A stretch of 64,000 nt of DNA from Tigriopus japonicus (taxonomy: Eukaryota > Arthropoda > Copepoda > Harpacticoida > Harpacticidae): contig CM021314.1 in NCBI GenBank assembly GCA_010645155.1, positions 5,037,460-5,101,459 of the forward strand. The letters run 5' to 3'. The stretch's first letter is position 1, and each line of letters starts with the position of its first letter. Position numbers and translations under genes: made by a program. Under the pieces are notes generated by a model that saw only the letters and a list, made by a program, of their open reading frames with translations, was not told the origin of the DNA and made no database searches. Positions 1 through 13,189 of this stretch are shown piece after piece.

Positions 1-70
1 CGAGGAGTGGAAGGACTTCTTAATAATTGGGCTTAGCAACAAGGCTTGAGGTTTTTTTTCGTGTTTCTAG

Positions 71-1917
<1,847 letters not shown>

Positions 1918-2365
1918 AGGGATCCATCCTTTGAGCCATTTGGACCTGCATGATCTGCTTTAGCCAAGATGAAAGAACCGTGGTGTGGACGAGACAGGCC
2001 ACTGATCCAATAAGCCCTCAATGTACTTCCGATGGGCGTGAAACCTCTCTGCTGCTGCCGCCTTGGAGCTTCATTTTCTGTGAAGAAGAGTGCTTCAAGA
2101 TACGAAATACTACGATACATCGCTCAATGAACCAAACGTGAAGGGCACGACGAATGTCAAATCAATCTGTGATGATAGCTCCACTGCCATAAGGGGGCTA
2201 TCTAGTCTCATTCTCCTTTTGTAAATACCCTCGTACTACCAACACACACATACACATACGCGCAACACCAACAACTCTAACTTCAACAAAACACCTACAG
2301 GAATGAAGGATTTTAGTTGTAAACTTTGACTTATATATTTACTTGGGCCAATGTGTCGAAAATAC

Positions 2366-2371
2366 AATAAA
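2366..2371 (+). terminator. Polyadenylation signal of the receptor kinase gene
   Basis: A canonical AATAAA lies about 450 bases after the stop codon of the kinase gene. The 3' UTR in between has a CA-rich stretch near 2240-2270 and no other feature. It is the first canonical signal I noticed downstream of the stop. Confidence 0.55.
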
Positions 2372-2671
2372 ATTATCGTTTGAAACCTATCACAGGACCA
2401 AGACAATTGTTTATTCGCTCAGAGCCACTACAATAACAAGAGTGCACTCATGAGGACGAAGTAGCTTTATATGATTGAACTCATCCATGATATCAAAATT
2501 TTACTCGCCTATTTAACGGTTTTACCATATTTACATGTCATTTGATATTGTGTTTAGGATACCACTTATCAATATTATTTGCCTTTTTCGTACACCCTGA
2601 GATGGCCATGGGTCGCAAAAAAAAACTTTTACTTTTACTGTTATGTGATTAAAGAAAAAATGAGAAATCAG

Positions 2672-3186
2672 AAGAGCCCGGAAATATTTTTTTTATTAAT
2701 TATAAAACATTTTGAAAACATTTATCCGTTTTCCTGTGATTTTTTTTACAAATATTTTGGCTGTTGTAGGGAAAAAATAAATATTTTCTCAAATATTTGA
2801 GTCAGAAAAAATATTTCAGACAAAATTGACGAAAATAAAAAAGTGACCAATGCTCAAAAGCGCTTAGCCAAAATGAACCCAAAATACAAAAACCTCTACA
2901 AAATGGAATTTGTCCTGAGATTAGACATTCACAACCAAAACTGCTCTCATACACAAAAAAATGCGCCATCTATCGAGGCAAATTGAAAATTGTATTTTAA
3001 ATCAATGACAATGACATCCAAACACGGCCAAATGCATCAAATTCCCCAAACACAAATTGGGAAAATCGTTGCACAACGTAATGGTGTTGTCATATAAAAA
3101 TTAATTTTTCATTATCCGGCTTTTGGAAGAAAACATATACTGTGTTGGATATTTTGTCACTTTTTGCAAATATTTTTCTGGGCCCT
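2672..3186 (-). mobile_element. hAT-like non-autonomous transposon, family A copy 2
   Basis: This is a second copy of the element at 523-1055, in the opposite orientation. Both copies share the run GGAAAAATATTTGC and the block around AAAAGTGACAAAATATCC near one end, and TTTCCGGGC at the other. The right end is GGGCCCTA; the left end has decayed to AAGAGCCCGG. The flanks GAAATCAG (2664-2671) and GAGATCAG (3187-3194) match in 7 of 8 bases, fitting an old hAT-type target duplication. No coding sequence remains. Confidence 0.7.
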
Positions 3187-3537
3187 AGAGATCAGTAAAA
3201 ACTCCAGACTAACTGACAACATGATTTCAATAACGGCACTACTTAAATAATTCTCGTGTCATGTTAAATCTTTTATTTGCTTTAGATTTATGCATAACCA
3301 GTGAAGCAGAATGTTTGTGAAACCTCAAATAATTGATACACGAAGACTGTTCTGGTGAGCTCAGTTTGATTGAGAAGTTCCTATGAAAATTAAACTTTCG
3401 TTCGATCAGCTTTTACTTACGTTAAATTAAGTACGATCAAATGTTTTCAAAACTTGCTCTAGGTTCAACAAGAGCTCACAGGTATAAAGTAGAGACGCTT
3501 TACTAGTACAGCGTATACTGTAAAGTAGTAGATGTAT

Positions 3538-4257
3538 AAGGTGCGAACTCTTGCGGGCGCAGGCATTCAAACCCAAGAAGCAAAATTTCAAAACAATAGC
3601 GTTGACTATAATCATTTTTCGAGTTGTCCAATCGTGCGACAACTTGTTCCAAAAAGGAGGACCATGATATTTTTGAACAATTGGTGATGTTTGATCAAAG
3701 TAAGTAATCTTAAGTAATTGAAGAAATTGGTGTTCAATGGATCTATTTGTATATTCTTGAATATTCTTTATATGTGTCAGTGATTTTTTTCAAAGTCAGA
3801 GTACCATAATGAAACAGTTTGTTAAGGTGTGCGTTCCAAATCAGCTCAAATAACTATGCTAAATCCCTTAAAACCATTAATTAGTATAGTTTTTTGAGTT
3901 GTTTAAAATGCGCACCTTAACAGAATATCGTTATTACGATTATTTGACATTGAAAAATGACATTGAAATTCTTGGCATTTAAGCAAATGCTTTCATAGAG
4001 CAAAGCTAAGCATTGACACATAAAGCATATTCAAAAATAGGCAATTGGATACCACTAATTTCTTCAATTATTTAAGACGCAGGTCCGTTGAATAAAACAT
4101 CACAAATTGTTCAAAAAAGTTGGACTTCATTTTTGAAAAAAAGTCGCCCGTACGATCGAATAACTCCTAATGGTCAAAAAATGATATAATCAAATACTAT
4201 AGTAGTGAAATCTAGCATCTTCGGGCCTGAATGTCTGCGCCCGCAAGAGGTCGCATA
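3538..4257. mobile_element. Foldback element with about 200-bp inverted arms
   Basis: The arm at about 3538-3740 is the imperfect reverse complement of about 4055-4257. The outer core CTCTTGCGGGCGCAG and the inner block TTGAAGAAATT are shared by both arms. The arms enclose a smaller palindromic element (3820-3922). No target duplication is clear at the outer edges, so the superfamily is unassigned. Confidence 0.6.
3820..3922. mobile_element. Nested small MITE, 103 bp
   Basis: The ends TGTTAAGGTG and CACCTTAACA are inverted repeats. The arms stay complementary for about 40 bases each, through CTCAAA and ACTAT blocks, leaving a short loop. It lies inside the larger foldback element at 3538-4257. 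It has no coding capacity. Confidence 0.55.
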
Positions 4258-4289
4258 TCTTGGGTTTTTTTTTGGATTGTTGGTTTTAG

Positions 4290-4515
4290 GGTCGGAGGAT
4301 TGAGCCTCACCCGGCCAGCGAAGCCAGCCATCTCATCGTCCAAAGTTTTTCCGATAGGCAATAATCCCATGTCCGGTATCAGAATGGTTCTCCGTCTGTG
4401 TGTGTGAATTAGCGTCTAAAAGTTTCCTTAAGAAGGGTCGGGGAGGAGAATCGAACCTGAGACCTCTCTCACTATAGGACACTGCGTTAACCACGACGCC
4501 ACGTCTCCTCCTTTC
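4290..4515 (-). repeat. tRNA-derived SINE, family 1
   Basis: Read on the minus strand, the head (4515 to about 4440) has an A-box-like GTGGCGTCGTGG and a B box GGTTCGATTC at about 4447-4456, in tRNA-like order. The tail runs on to about 4290. The head is too diverged and its stems too poor for a working tRNA, so I call it a SINE. Confidence is limited because only one copy is in the window. Confidence 0.5.
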
Positions 4516-4819
4516 TCAGGAGGGGACTTTCGCAAGGTTTCAAAAGGTTTCACTCTTTTCTTGAGAGAAATGGTTTGGGCAATCCTGCAAGTAGGTACAG
4601 TATAATAGTGTGCATGTTAACGCACTTGATTCAAAAGCGAGAGTTTACCAAAATCAAGTCCGATTAACCGGCTTCAAGTATATACTTGTGACAACTGTGT
4701 TTGAAAGGCAGCAGCTGGGGAGAGTATATACTCGACGAATGCTAATTCGACTTGATTTTGCTATACTCTCGGCTTTTAATTAAGTGCGTTAACATGCAGC
4801 CTAATAACTCAAACTGTTG

Positions 4820-4945
4820 GTGAGACGAGGCATGGTGCGTACTGCGTCCGCCAGGATGGCTGGAGTTTGATTCGGGCAGATTGCCACTTTTCAAATTTAA
4901 CCCTTTGGAGTCAAAACTGAGCATTGAACCGTCTTTCAATGCAAA
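4820..4945 (+). repeat. tRNA-derived SINE, family 2 copy 1
   Basis: The head reads GTGAGACGAGGCATGG, then GTGCGTACTGCG and a decayed B box (AGTTTGATTC). The tail contains GGAGTCAAAAC and GAACCGTCTTTCAATGC. The same head and tail occur on the minus strand at 22723-22919, which shows this is a dispersed tRNA-related repeat and not a tRNA gene. Confidence 0.6.
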
Positions 4946-5406
4946 CAACTACCAATATACACCATTGGCAACCACAAGTAGTAAGGAGCGGTAATATTCC
5001 TTCATGGAACACCCATAATCAGGGATGTGCTGACATCTTATCAAAGTAACAATAACTCAAATGTTATGAAAACAAAGCACTTAGTCACCTTTTCAGCTTA
5101 CTTGTTTCTTTGTCAAGGATCTGCCATTAAGGTCATTCCAATCTTGGAATTTCCGTATAATTTGTGGTTGTTGGTTCATCGTCTTACGAAGGCCCTGTTT
5201 GTTGATTTCATCTACCTGACATACAGTATATTTTTTAACTTCAAAAACTACTCTATCAAAGGTTTGATTCAGCTTATTATTTTAGAGTATTTTGATTTCG
5301 TAAATGCTCTTTTTAGTGTTCAAAGGGAAGTCCTAAATGAGCGCTCTAAGAAATAAATTGCACATTTTGACAAAACAAGATGAGGAAACCATTTTGTAAT
5401 CCATAC

Positions 5407-6342
5407 TAGAGCGCTATAATAAAAGAGTACGCGCATGTGCCATTTTGGTCCCAAGACGTCGGTTCCATTGTGCTGTGGTTCTTGGGTTCGACCTGTTTGA
5501 GGCAACTTTACCTATGTACTATTTACTATCAAATTGACGCTCTTGATCTCAGCTTACCTTTGAAAGCATAATGTTTGACCTTTTTAGCCTTTGAAGGTCT
5601 GGTACAGACTGTTATGACTAAGTTAGTAAAAAGTTTTGATATTTTATACTCATAATGTATATGACAGAAGCTATTTAAAAAAGTTTTTGCAATTCACCTT
5701 TTAATTTTTGACTTTGTCACTAATTATTACATGAAACTAAAGAAGCTTTTTAGTATATATTATGAGTACAAAATATCGAAACTTTTTTTACAAAGTTAAG
5801 CATAACAGTCTGTAGCACTGTCAACCTGACGACTGCTACGAATGCGCAACGTCAACAGGGCTGCCATATAATTGTTCAACAAAAAAGTCATTTCTTATGA
5901 CAATGCAATAATGTGCACAAGAAAAACGCTCTAATGGCTTCAATTGACGTAAATATTCACCAATCAATTTCGTATCCAGTTAGAATTAGTTTTCCTAAAA
6001 AGTAAGAAATTCAAGGCAAATCAGCGAGGAGATTCTTCAAGAGCTGACATTACCGAGTCAATTCACAGCAGCACTGGACTTGCACGCGAAACGAGGTTTA
6101 TGGAGAACGAGAAGGTTATCTTCCGGCACCCATGTTTTTGGCCAGTCTTGGCCTCCAAAGGCTAAAAAGGTCAAACATTATGCTTTCAAAGGTAAGCTGA
6201 GATCAAGAGCGTCAATTTGATAGTAAATAGTACATAGGTAAAGTTGCCTCAAACAGGTCGAACCCAAGAACCACAGCACAATGGAACCGACGTCTTGGGA
6301 CCAAAATGGCACATGCGCGTACTCTTTTATTATAGCGCTCTA
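5407..6342. mobile_element. hAT-like foldback element, family B copy 1 (936 bp)
   Basis: Inverted arms of about 192 bp (5407-5598 and 6151-6342) are nearly identical. They start TAGAGCGCTATAATA and end in its complement. The element is flanked by a perfect 8-bp duplication, ATCCATAC (5399-5406 and 6343-6350). Inside lies a second, smaller inverted repeat (about 5590-5820, around ATACTCATAATGTATA), so the structure is a hairpin next to a hairpin. The same 33-residue frame appears in both arms only because the arms are copies. No transposase is present. Confidence 0.82.
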
Positions 6343-6571
6343 ATCCATACTAGTTTACCAAGAAAAGGGCAAATGTTTGCTCAAAACTTTGCGGTTTCTT
6401 TTTTGGAAGTAGGAATATTTTTTCATGATGGAGTACTAACAGGGAGTAAAACAGTGTATTATTTTCTATGAATCACCTTTTGCTTTGCACATGAATGGGT
6501 CTATCTAGGACCAATAGTTGAATGGATTCATGAAAACACTTCTTGATCAAGTGAGTTTTAGATCTAATAAT

Positions 6572-7277
6572 CAGAGCCACCAGACAGATGTAAATTACAT
6601 TTTACATTTTTTTCTTTTGTCCAAAATTTGCGATTTTTGTCCAAAATTTGCGATTTTTGTCCAAAATTTGCGATTTTTGTCCAAAATTTGCGATTTTTGT
6701 CCAAAATTTGCGATTTTTGTCCAAAATTTGCGATTTTTGTCCAAAATTTGCAATACAAATTTACATATATGTGGGAAAATTGCCTGTTTTGATGAATATG
6801 ATATGGAAAATTGTTTGATTATACTGTACATCAAAGTCAGGATAAAGAAGCAAAAGTATACAGTGCTACATTTTTACTAAGTATATTTAGCTTATCATCA
6901 GGCCCGCTAGAGAGTCGAAAATGGCATTTTATATCGCAGTCACAAAAATGTGCAATTTTTGTCCAAAGCACAAAATTTGGGAAAATTTCAAAAAACAGTA
7001 GAAAAATGCCTCTTCCGTTGAAAATGGTCTACACAATAGGGCGTCAAAAATCAAAATCACAACAGAAGCTGCTATTTACGCAACGATTGTGACAAAGTAT
7101 AGTCATTTTAGCATTTTTACCTATCTATGAAACACAATTTAGATGGTGCAAGGAAAGGTTAGTGTTGAAGAAAAAGAAAAAATTACCAAAATCTCTGATT
7201 TTGTTACATAACTACTCAAAAAACTACCAAAAATAAAAGATTTTTCGGCGATTTTTTACATAAATTTGGTGGCCCTG
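6572..7277. mobile_element. hAT-like element, family C (706 bp), carrying a minisatellite
   Basis: The left end CAGAGCCACC and the right end GGTGGCCCTG are inverted repeats of the CAGGG type typical of hAT elements. The flanks CTAATAAT (6564-6571) and CTAAAAAT (7278-7285) match in 7 of 8. The left third is a 20-bp tandem array (see 6617-6752). Isolated CAAAATTTG-like words in the rest suggest that the array grew from internal sequence. A possible second left end of this family (GGGCCACCAAATAATTGC) is at about 21394. Confidence 0.7.
6617..6752 (+). repeat. 20-bp minisatellite, about 7 copies
   Basis: The unit TTGTCCAAAATTTGCGATTT is repeated head to tail with almost no variation until the last copy, which changes GCG to GCA. 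The near-perfect identity points to recent expansion. Open frames of 64-120 residues across it are by-products of the repeat. Confidence 0.95.
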
Positions 7278-7303
7278 CTAAAAATCTATAACTAGAGGTT
7301 TGA

Positions 7304-7785
7304 TATAAATGGGAGTGATTACCGTATCATATTACAGACCTGCTGCTGATAGCAGCCTAGGCTTGCCAAAATAATGTCTCAGTTTTTAAGGATCAGATTT
7401 TCGAAAAATGTTGCATTTAAGAGCAATGTCATGCTTAATGTGTGTTGAGAAGTATTGCAAAGTAATTCAAAAAACAAATGGAGAAATTGGAAGTCTTCAA
7501 GAAAACAAATTATTTGTTTTTTGGTTGAGTTGCCCCGGAAATCGATCTCCTCCGGCTATCTTATTATTCAATGTCGGGCATTCCGGATTCAAAATTTATG
7601 TAACAAAATTATAGATAAAAGCAACAAAACAGATTTTTTTTTGCAAAAAAAGTCAAGAATTGCTATTCTAACTTCAATTGGTGCAGATGAGAAAGGAATT
7701 GTTGCAAATACCAGGCCTAAATCTTCGTTTTAGCTACCTTTTGCGCTCATCAAAAACACGTGTCCTCCGAACTTTTTTCCCGCTA
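7304..7785 (+). repeat. Dispersed repeat R1, copy 1 (intact, carries the empty site)
   Basis: This about 480-bp sequence is repeated on the minus strand at 28107-28756. Shared blocks include AGACCTGCTGC, TCTCAGTTTTTAAGG, GATTTTCGAAAAATG, GAAAGGAATTGTTGCAA and CCAGGCCTAAATCTTCG. Near its right end it reads CGTTTTAGCTACC without interruption, whereas the other copy has a transposon at that point. It may be an old transposon; no domain is recognisable in its broken frames. Confidence 0.75.
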
Positions 7786-8252
7786 AATTTGTTGCGTTCC
7801 ACCACAGAAAACAAAGAATGAATCCATAAAATTGATTCAGCTAGTAATTTGCACAAAATGGAATTAATTTAGGCAATCATAACATCCCACGGATGAAGAA
7901 GTACTCAAAATAAGAATAAAAAACACAACACCCCAAAGAAAAAGCTGCAATTGAAAAAATGCGGATTCATTGCAACTAAACATGTACAGAAAATCAAATC
8001 CAAACAAGCAAATATTAAACACGAAATTCCAGATGATGCCTATGAATAGCCAAAAAGTAGCACTAAGATTTGGTTTCAACTTTGAAAATAAGGCCCATTG
8101 CAACTTGAGTTGAATTTGCACCAAATACTGTAGAAGCATGATGCAGAGTTGAAAAATGACCTGTTGAATTAACCTTTATTCAAAATTCCCTATATTGTGA
8201 GAAATATTTGTGATCCTTCAAAATGTTTATGTAAACAAAATATTGATATTAT
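7786..8252. other. Intergenic, AT-rich, no gene seen
   Basis: A short minus-strand frame (7864-8139) is rich in F, L and I, but has no recognisable domain and AT-driven composition. I see no splice-bounded exon or RNA gene. Confidence 0.5.
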
Positions 8253-8359
8253 GAAAACTTGATGGGCTACTGTCTAACCCTCCATGCAAGTTGTCCTTAG
8301 CAGGAGAAATTCTCTGGACAACTTGCATGGAGGATAAGTGAGTTGCCTATCAAGTTTTC
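8253..8359. repeat. Two-tier palindrome (hairpin element)
   Basis: An 18-base perfect inner stem (8279-8296 with 8316-8333, core CCATGCAAGTTGTCC) surrounds a 19-base loop. An outer 11-base stem, GAAAACTTGAT and ATCAAGTTTTC (8253-8263 with 8349-8359), encloses it. It could be a very short MITE or a hairpin RNA locus. Confidence 0.7.
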
Positions 8360-10085
8360 AAAATGTCTAATTGATTTCAAAAAGATTCTGATGGATGTTA
8401 AATGTTTCTTATGATACGTAGAAAATCTTGAATATATACACAAACTATCAAAGTTATTAAAAAGTTTAAAAAATACTTTTTGCATGTTATATCTCTTTCA
8501 AAAAAGTTTTTGAATGTCATTTAGATTCAATAACAGCCTCCTAAAATGAACCATTCGCAAGAAAAAAAAGTTTGTTTCCCTTAGTCCTACATTTTTCACA
8601 TTTTTCGTGCATGGATTAGGTTTTGAGCATGTTTCGAGCACTTGTCAAAACATACTTTAAGGAGGTGAGTTGCCATAAAAGTATTATTGTTATTTGACGA
8701 TTTTACCAAAAATTGAATTGAAAAATTGAAAAATAGTACCAATAACTGCCTCGTTTTTCACACCGAAAAAGTGGCCCATTTTGCCGTTTCTCCAATCCCA
8801 TTCATACTTATCGAAAACCATCGCTATCAGTCTTAGTAACCAAGGTTCCCAGGGCAGAAACTTGCTTGATCTAAAGACCAAGACGATCGAAACTAATTTC
8901 TACAGCTTCAAAGGCTCCGCCAGCTTTTTCATCACCTGCGTCCGAATGGGGGCACTGACGCTCAAAAACCGGGTTCTGGAAGTTCTCTTTCACACGCCAA
9001 AAAAGCCTCGAGGTATGGAGAAGAAGACTCGACGTCGAGACACAAATGACCTTCTTCAAGGCTGGTTTTCGGTTGTACCATTTGCTCTTTCTCTCTTTTT
9101 CGTCACACGATTGAATACGAAATCCAGTTCAGTGTACTTTGAGCCGCTCGGTGAAACACCAATGACAAAAGTGTTGAATTTCTACAGCTCTAACTTGTCT
9201 TTTTAAAGTGAGATTTTCAGCCTGTCAGTATTACCCATAAGGAAGCAAAGGTAAGATTCATAATTCATGAATGAACGATGGCACATTTATTGGGTCTTCT
9301 TCCTCTCGTTGTATTTCCTTGGGCTTTCTTTATCCATTCAGTTTTTTTTTGGCGAAGGAAGTTGGGGGGCGATAAGAAATCTGTAAAATGCAATTGCTCA
9401 AATGAAACATACCGCAAGACCCTGAAAATTGAAGCATTGTGTTAGTCCAGATGTAATGAGGTTGTGTACATCCAACGAACCCTTCACTTTGGAAATGAGG
9501 TGAAAAGGAATTTTAAAGCTTTCAGAAATGTAGAGTAAACGATATTGGCATGAATTTGATTCCAGGTCTTTGACTTGCTTTTTGCCAATCTAAGTGGCAG
9601 TTTAAAATTGGAAAGATCATGCATAATGACAAAGAAGTTTCTAAATTTACACACTCAACATAAAACTACTTGTTTTGATGCAAATACGAAACAGTGCTTA
9701 AACGGTTGGAATGGTGGGCATGATTATTTGGATTGATCCTTTTTGTCTTCAAATAAAATTGATATTTTGGTCCTTTCGAATTTTTCAAACTCCTGGATTT
9801 GTTCTTATAAGATGAGACATGAATCGAAGAAATTAAATGCGAGTCACTTTGAAATGTCTTCTGCCTTCATGAATTGAACTATTGAACGTGCCTTCAATTA
9901 AAAAAGAATCAAAGATCGCCCGTTTTCTTGATCTTTGTTCACGAAACTTACTGAGAACCTCTTATCAGTTGAATATCAATCGGTTAGTTAGTTCACGCCA
10001 GAAGCACTGAATTTCCTGGAGTGGAAGGCTAATCATGAGGATTACGACTGTCATCCAGAACAAATCAATTACACGAGAGAAAAAC
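8360..10085. other. Intergenic upstream of the leucokinin receptor; one GC-richer block
   Basis: Most of this is AT-rich and featureless. From about 8780 to 9150 base composition rises, and a plus-strand frame of 141 residues (8781-9206) is open. Its protein is low in recognisable signals, and the minus strand is also partly open. It could be a non-coding 5' exon or promoter of the receptor gene, or an unrelated remnant. Nothing proves expression. Confidence 0.4.
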
Positions 10086-10195
10086 GTCTGGTTTGTCAAC
10101 AAATGAGCATCATTCCTATGGCGCTAAAAAACAATCTCCAATCCTATCATATAAATAAACTACATGGAGATATATGTATATTCCAATATATAGAA
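10086..10195 (+). repeat. 110-bp direct repeat, copy 1
   Basis: This 110-bp block is identical, as far as I can read, to 10595-10704. It starts GTCTGGTTTGTCAAC and ends CCAATATATAGAA. The two copies are 509 bases apart, start to start. Confidence 0.9.
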
Positions 10196-10594
10196 TATAT
10201 AGAAGAGACGAACAACGAGAGAAATCAATTAGTGGCAACTTGCTTGTCTTGGGTAGACTTGCCATTTCAATTGTTAATTTAATCGAACGTTGGAGTCAAA
10301 AGTTATGCTCTCTTAAAGCTCAGTGCAAATCCTACTGAGAATCTTTCCTCTTCTGTTAATTATTTTACCAGAATTTAGAACTCAGAAACCAAGTTGCATC
10401 ACAAGATTGAAGAAATTTGATGGAATGCAGAGAAATTATGTTGCTCGTTAACCTAAGATTTCACATTAAAAAGGGTTACCACGATAAATATTTAGCTTTA
10501 CCACTACTATTCTTGAAAGCTATGATCAATAGTTGTGGCGATCTGCTAATTCAAATTCAGTCCAAAAAATGAAATGATTTCTTATTATTTATCT

Positions 10595-10704
10595 GTCTGG
10601 TTTGTCAACAAATGAGCATCATTCCTATGGCGCTAAAAAACAATCTCCAATCCTATCATATAAATAAACTACATGGAGATATATGTATATTCCAATATAT
10701 AGAA
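10595..10704 (+). repeat. 110-bp direct repeat, copy 2
   Basis: Second copy of the block at 10086-10195. The 399 bases between the copies show no coding frame, primer site or polypurine tract that I could recognise. A recent local duplication is therefore at least as likely as a miniature LTR element. Confidence 0.9.
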
Positions 10705-10833
10705 AGCCTGAGTGTTGGTCTCAATGTATTTCGTCCTCAGTGATCACTTGTCAAATTAAACTGAGCGTGTCGAAAGCAGAGGTTGTTCCGCCAAATCATG
10801 ATTGCATCTGCATTTCGAGGACACCATTAATTT

Positions 10834-10892
10834 TGTCACTGTCTCAAAAAGAGCAAGCAAAATGAAGTCTCAAAAAGAGCAAGCAAAATGAA
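10834..10892 (+). repeat. Two-copy tandem repeat, about 27 bp
   Basis: The word GTCTCAAAAAGAGCAAGCAA occurs twice in immediate succession, each followed by AATGAAG. It interrupts two short open frames, so neither frame looks protein-coding. Confidence 0.8.
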
Positions 10893-12623
10893 GCAAGCGC
10901 AGAAAAATTCAGCAGAGAAGTTTGGGGTTTTGGGATGTGTCAGAACTAAAGAGTTTGGATTTCAACATTTAAGACTATTCCTTGGGGGAATTTCCTATTT
11001 CCAAAGTTACACAATGCAGAAAGATTTGAAAAGTTTGAAAACTCTACCGAACGTAGATTATTGTGCTTGACAATCCAAGTCTAAATAAACTTTGACTTAT
11101 CCCCGACCGTTTGGTCCCAAGCATCATCAATTAAATTTGACCACACGGACAAATCCAAATGCATTGACTTCTTGACTAAAGCACACCACTCCAAGAAGTC
11201 ATTAAGTCATTGCATTTCACAAAGATAGGCGTTGATAGAAAGTTTTACACGTAACAATCCATAACTTTAAACTACATGATCTTCTCTAAAACCTTCACAA
11301 TTCAGGAGGTTAAAGAAATACGCCTATACCTAGGGAGCGACTTAGCTCAAGTAGGAGAAATCAGACGCAGGAATGTGTGATCATTTCATCAAAAAACTGG
11401 GACGTCACACCACCAAGTCCAGTAAGAACTCGAGACCTCTAGCTCTTGATGACCTCAAAAGAATCTTGATTTGTAATTACCAGATCGTGTTCTCGATAAT
11501 CCTGACCCAATAACATCGCAACGAGAGTCATGGCCTATTTTTTACCCTGAAAGTATGCTTGATGTCCAAGCATATCGGCCATAATTTCATTACCATTGAC
11601 GGTTTCACCGCCGACCTCCAAAGATCCAGCGAGATGATTGTTCATTTGTCTGTTTGTGTTTGCTTTAGAGAAAAACACCTTTTTCGGAGTAATCTTGGCC
11701 TGCACAGTCACTCAACGTACTTTCCTTTTCCAACTGATCAGAATCAATAGGGGCCCTAATTTTTGCTTGGATTCAACTCCAGTCCCAATTTTGTTCGAGG
11801 TTCGCAACAAGTCAAAGCTCACGGAACTTCGGGTTGAGCCATCCTTGAACAAGTATGGGATTTGAGGTTCACAGAAGTCGTTTAGAACAACTTGCTTCTA
11901 ATCTGTGGGATTCTAGTAAAATCCCAATTCTGGGATGCACAAGGACAAACAAACCTCGCCAAACATTGAAATTAGCACTTTTATAGCTTTATCTATAGAT
12001 GGTTTCTGTTGTGGAGTTGAAGTCAAGTCCAACTTTCCTAATTTATTGACGATAAAAGTCATTGGAAAAAAACGAAGTCCAGAATATGCTTTGTTCTGGT
12101 TGAAATACCAACAGGTTAAGAGAGATTATACAAGATCGCAAACTCTTCCAATAATTTGGATAGACGGCAATGCCGTTTTAGAAATGGGAATGCATCCATT
12201 CGGACAACCCTCCCACTCCAGGGTACTGAAAAAAGTATATCAAGTTTCTATGGAAATTCCCAAACACGATGAAATGTGATTCAGACTCAGGAAACCAAGA
12301 AGAGGAACAACTCTGATTTTTTGAGTTTCTTAAAGTCAGTTCTAGATTCAAAGTTAAATACCTAAAAAACCTATTAAATAAAATATTTTTTGAAAATATA
12401 GTCAGTACACTTTTAAAGCAGATTTCGATACCTTTCGAATCGAAATTGTTTGAAAATATGTTGCTCAGCTGCTGAGTTATTTGAGTTTAATCGGTTCATT
12501 TTTGGCCCCAAAAAGCGAAAAAACGTTCCGGGTATATGAAAACTCAAATTCCCAAACAAATGATCTGGATTTTTGATATCTCAAAATAAATTTAAAATTT
12601 TCATTCTTCTGTTTTTTTGTAAC
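10893..12623. other. Intergenic, no recognisable gene
   Basis: The best open frame is 11935-12279 (114 residues, plus strand). It has mixed composition and no motif that I recognise, and it could be a decayed transposon fragment. Nothing here marks a promoter for the receptor gene. Confidence 0.4.
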
Positions 12624-12957
12624 ATTTTAAAATAACATTTATTAAAACTTAATACACACTAAAAATGCATATTTTTGAAAAACTATGATTCCATTGATTT
12701 CAGTACATTTGGTCAGGTTTTCAAATGAAAATTGAAAAAAATGTTGAACAGATGTGTTTTCGTATTTTGTGAGAATTTGTTATTTCTCGAAGGGCCATGA
12801 TCAAATGAACCAAAATCGATTTTTTAAAACCTCATTGAATTTTACAAAATTTGCATTGACGACTTCACAATATAACTTTTCCATAATTCAAAAGCCACAA
12901 TTCGAAAAATATGCATTTTTAGTGTGTATTAAGTTTTAATAAATGTTATTTTAAAAT
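12624..12957. mobile_element. Foldback element with about 53-bp inverted arms
   Basis: The arm 12624-12676 (start ATTTTAAAATAACATT, then AATACACACTAAAAATGC) is repeated in reverse complement at about 12905-12957. The 228-base interior is AT-rich. The target duplication is unclear. Confidence 0.6.
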
Positions 12958-13189
12958 TCAGAAGTTCAATAAAAAATAGATAAACTGCTTCAAAGACAAA
13001 ATGTTTTACATTGATGGCTCTCAAAAGTTACTGTTACATCAAGAAATAACAACGTATCATGAACGTGGTGGCGGGTTTGTATTGTAACTACAGTATTTTG
13101 AAAAAAAGCAGAAAATTGCTTTCGAGTCAATGCTCAAGAAAAGTTACTTGCTTAACTTGTGATGCCCCTCTATTTCAGATTCTGGTCCG

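Noticed and set aside
8781..9206. 141-residue frame upstream of the receptor gene
   Set aside because: The local GC rise is interesting, but the protein has no motif and there is no matching splice evidence, so it is not called as a gene.
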